From Acidobacteriota bacterium (lineage in GTDB: Bacteria > Acidobacteriota > Terriglobia > Terriglobales > Acidobacteriaceae): DNA of 5,901 bases. The notes under the pieces are model-generated. The model was not told where the DNA came from and searched no databases. It saw only the letters and a program-made list of their open reading frames with translations. Below, in pieces: positions 5,446 through 5,901 of this stretch. How positions within the stretch are numbered: the first letter of the stretch is position 1; each line of letters begins with the position of its first letter. The stretch is from positions 1 through 5,901 of the forward strand of contig JAFAPG010000263.1 in NCBI GenBank assembly GCA_019247235.1, given 5' to 3'. A program made the translations under genes and the position numbers.

Positions 5446-5901
5446 ATGAAGTGTTTTCTTGCGGTCAGCTGTGCTTTAGCTCTCTTGCCCCGGCCGCTGG
5501 TCGTTTGTGGCGCAATGCAGCCCGACCCCGACCTTGTTTTGCAATGGGACTCCGCTGGCTTGCGCGGCATACGCGAGTCGAAGCTGTCTGTGTCTCCGAT
5601 TGCCCGCGCGCTGGCGATTGTACACACGTGTATGTACGACGCCTGGGCCACATGTGACGAAAGCGCGAGCAGCACACAATTGGCCGGAGCGTTGAGGCGT
5701 CCCGCAAGCGAGCGGACGCTGGCGAACAAAGAAAAAGCCATCAGCTATGCAGCGATCGTGCCCTTACCAACGTTTTGCCAGCCGATACCGATTCGGTTTA
5801 CAAGCCGCTTATGAAGCAACTTGGATACGATCCCAATGACAAATCCAACGACATCGAAACACCGGCAGGTATTGGCAATGTCGCTTGTGCCGCCGTGGTC
5901 G
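5446..5901 (+). pseudogene. Vanadium-dependent haloperoxidase-like secreted protein, N-terminal part with frameshift, cut by window edge
   Basis: The protein starts with a signal peptide (MKCFLAVSCALALLPRPLVV, with CGA after it), then DPDLVLQWDSAGLRGIRESK, then RALAIVHTCMYDAWATCDES, LRRPASERTLANKEKAISYA. This is the N-terminal pattern of vanadium-dependent haloperoxidase-family proteins of the PAP2 superfamily (xVLxWNxxxLxxIRxSKxxPPxxARAxAIVHxxMYDAWAAYD). At codon 103 (about 5752-5754) the reading frame breaks: the original frame gives a stray tail ending at 5814, while the +2 frame continues the family sequence as DRALTNVLPADTDSVYKPLM, then KQLGYDPNDKSNDIETPAG and IGNVACAAVV to the window end. 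A single-base deletion in GCAGCGATCG explains it. The vanadate-binding Lys-Arg-His motifs lie in the C-terminal half, outside the window, so activity cannot be judged. It is either a recent pseudogene, a sequencing error, or (less likely) a programmed shift; I see no slippery site. Confidence 0.88.

Noticed and set aside
5325..5741. 138-residue minus-strand frame opposite the haloperoxidase-like gene
   Set aside because: It is the antisense shadow of a clearly recognised plus-strand gene and has no features of its own.
1..5901. CRISPR array, retron, toxin-antitoxin pair or other defence system
   Set aside because: No spaced repeats, reverse transcriptase, paired small genes or Cas-like motifs were found on either strand. 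The RecD2-like fragment is a broken piece of a housekeeping-type helicase and is not evidence for a defence system.

Overview
The window looks like an accessory segment of a bacterial chromosome of moderate to high GC, most likely an acidobacterium (Terriglobia-like). That placement is inferred from the style of the proteins: a YtrA-type GntR regulator with its palindromic operator, a secreted DUF4412-like protein, a vanadium haloperoxidase-like secreted protein, and a zinc-ribbon-containing tyrosine recombinase. No taxonomic marker gene is present to prove it.

Layout, left to right. (1) Positions 1-415: a GntR/YtrA-family repressor on the minus strand, running off the left edge, with a TTGACA -35 box and a near-perfect inverted-repeat operator just in front of its GTG start. 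(2) 420-1596: mostly non-coding and decayed. It holds the C-terminal remnant of a tyrosine recombinase (about 590-745, plus strand), a 13-bp tandem repeat at 767-792, and a very uncertain trace of a chemotaxis-receptor signalling domain (1167-1310, minus strand). (3) 1597-2418, minus strand: an intact 273-residue secreted protein of unknown function. (4) 2735-3349: a frameshifted fragment of a RecD2-like helicase running directly into the C-terminal remnant of another tyrosine recombinase. (5) 3439-3515: an intact tRNA-Arg(ACG). (6) 3581-4634, minus strand: a nearly full-span but heavily broken phage-type integrase whose 3' end faces the 3' end of the tRNA. This is the classic geometry of a tRNA-targeted integrative element. 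(7) 4637-5901, plus strand: a 5'-truncated secreted-protein fragment, an intact 156-residue secreted protein, and the first part of a vanadium haloperoxidase-like protein with a frameshift. The three are closely spaced and in one direction.

The window reads as an integration hotspot beside a tRNA gene where successive mobile elements have entered and decayed. At least three unrelated tyrosine-recombinase remnants lie within 4.1 kb, together with a helicase fragment. Only the GntR regulator (as far as visible), the two secreted proteins and the tRNA appear intact. I do not see a novel functional system here. The most informative points are the collapsed tRNA/integrase junction, the zinc ribbon inside the integrase catalytic domain, and the autoregulatory operator of the GntR gene.
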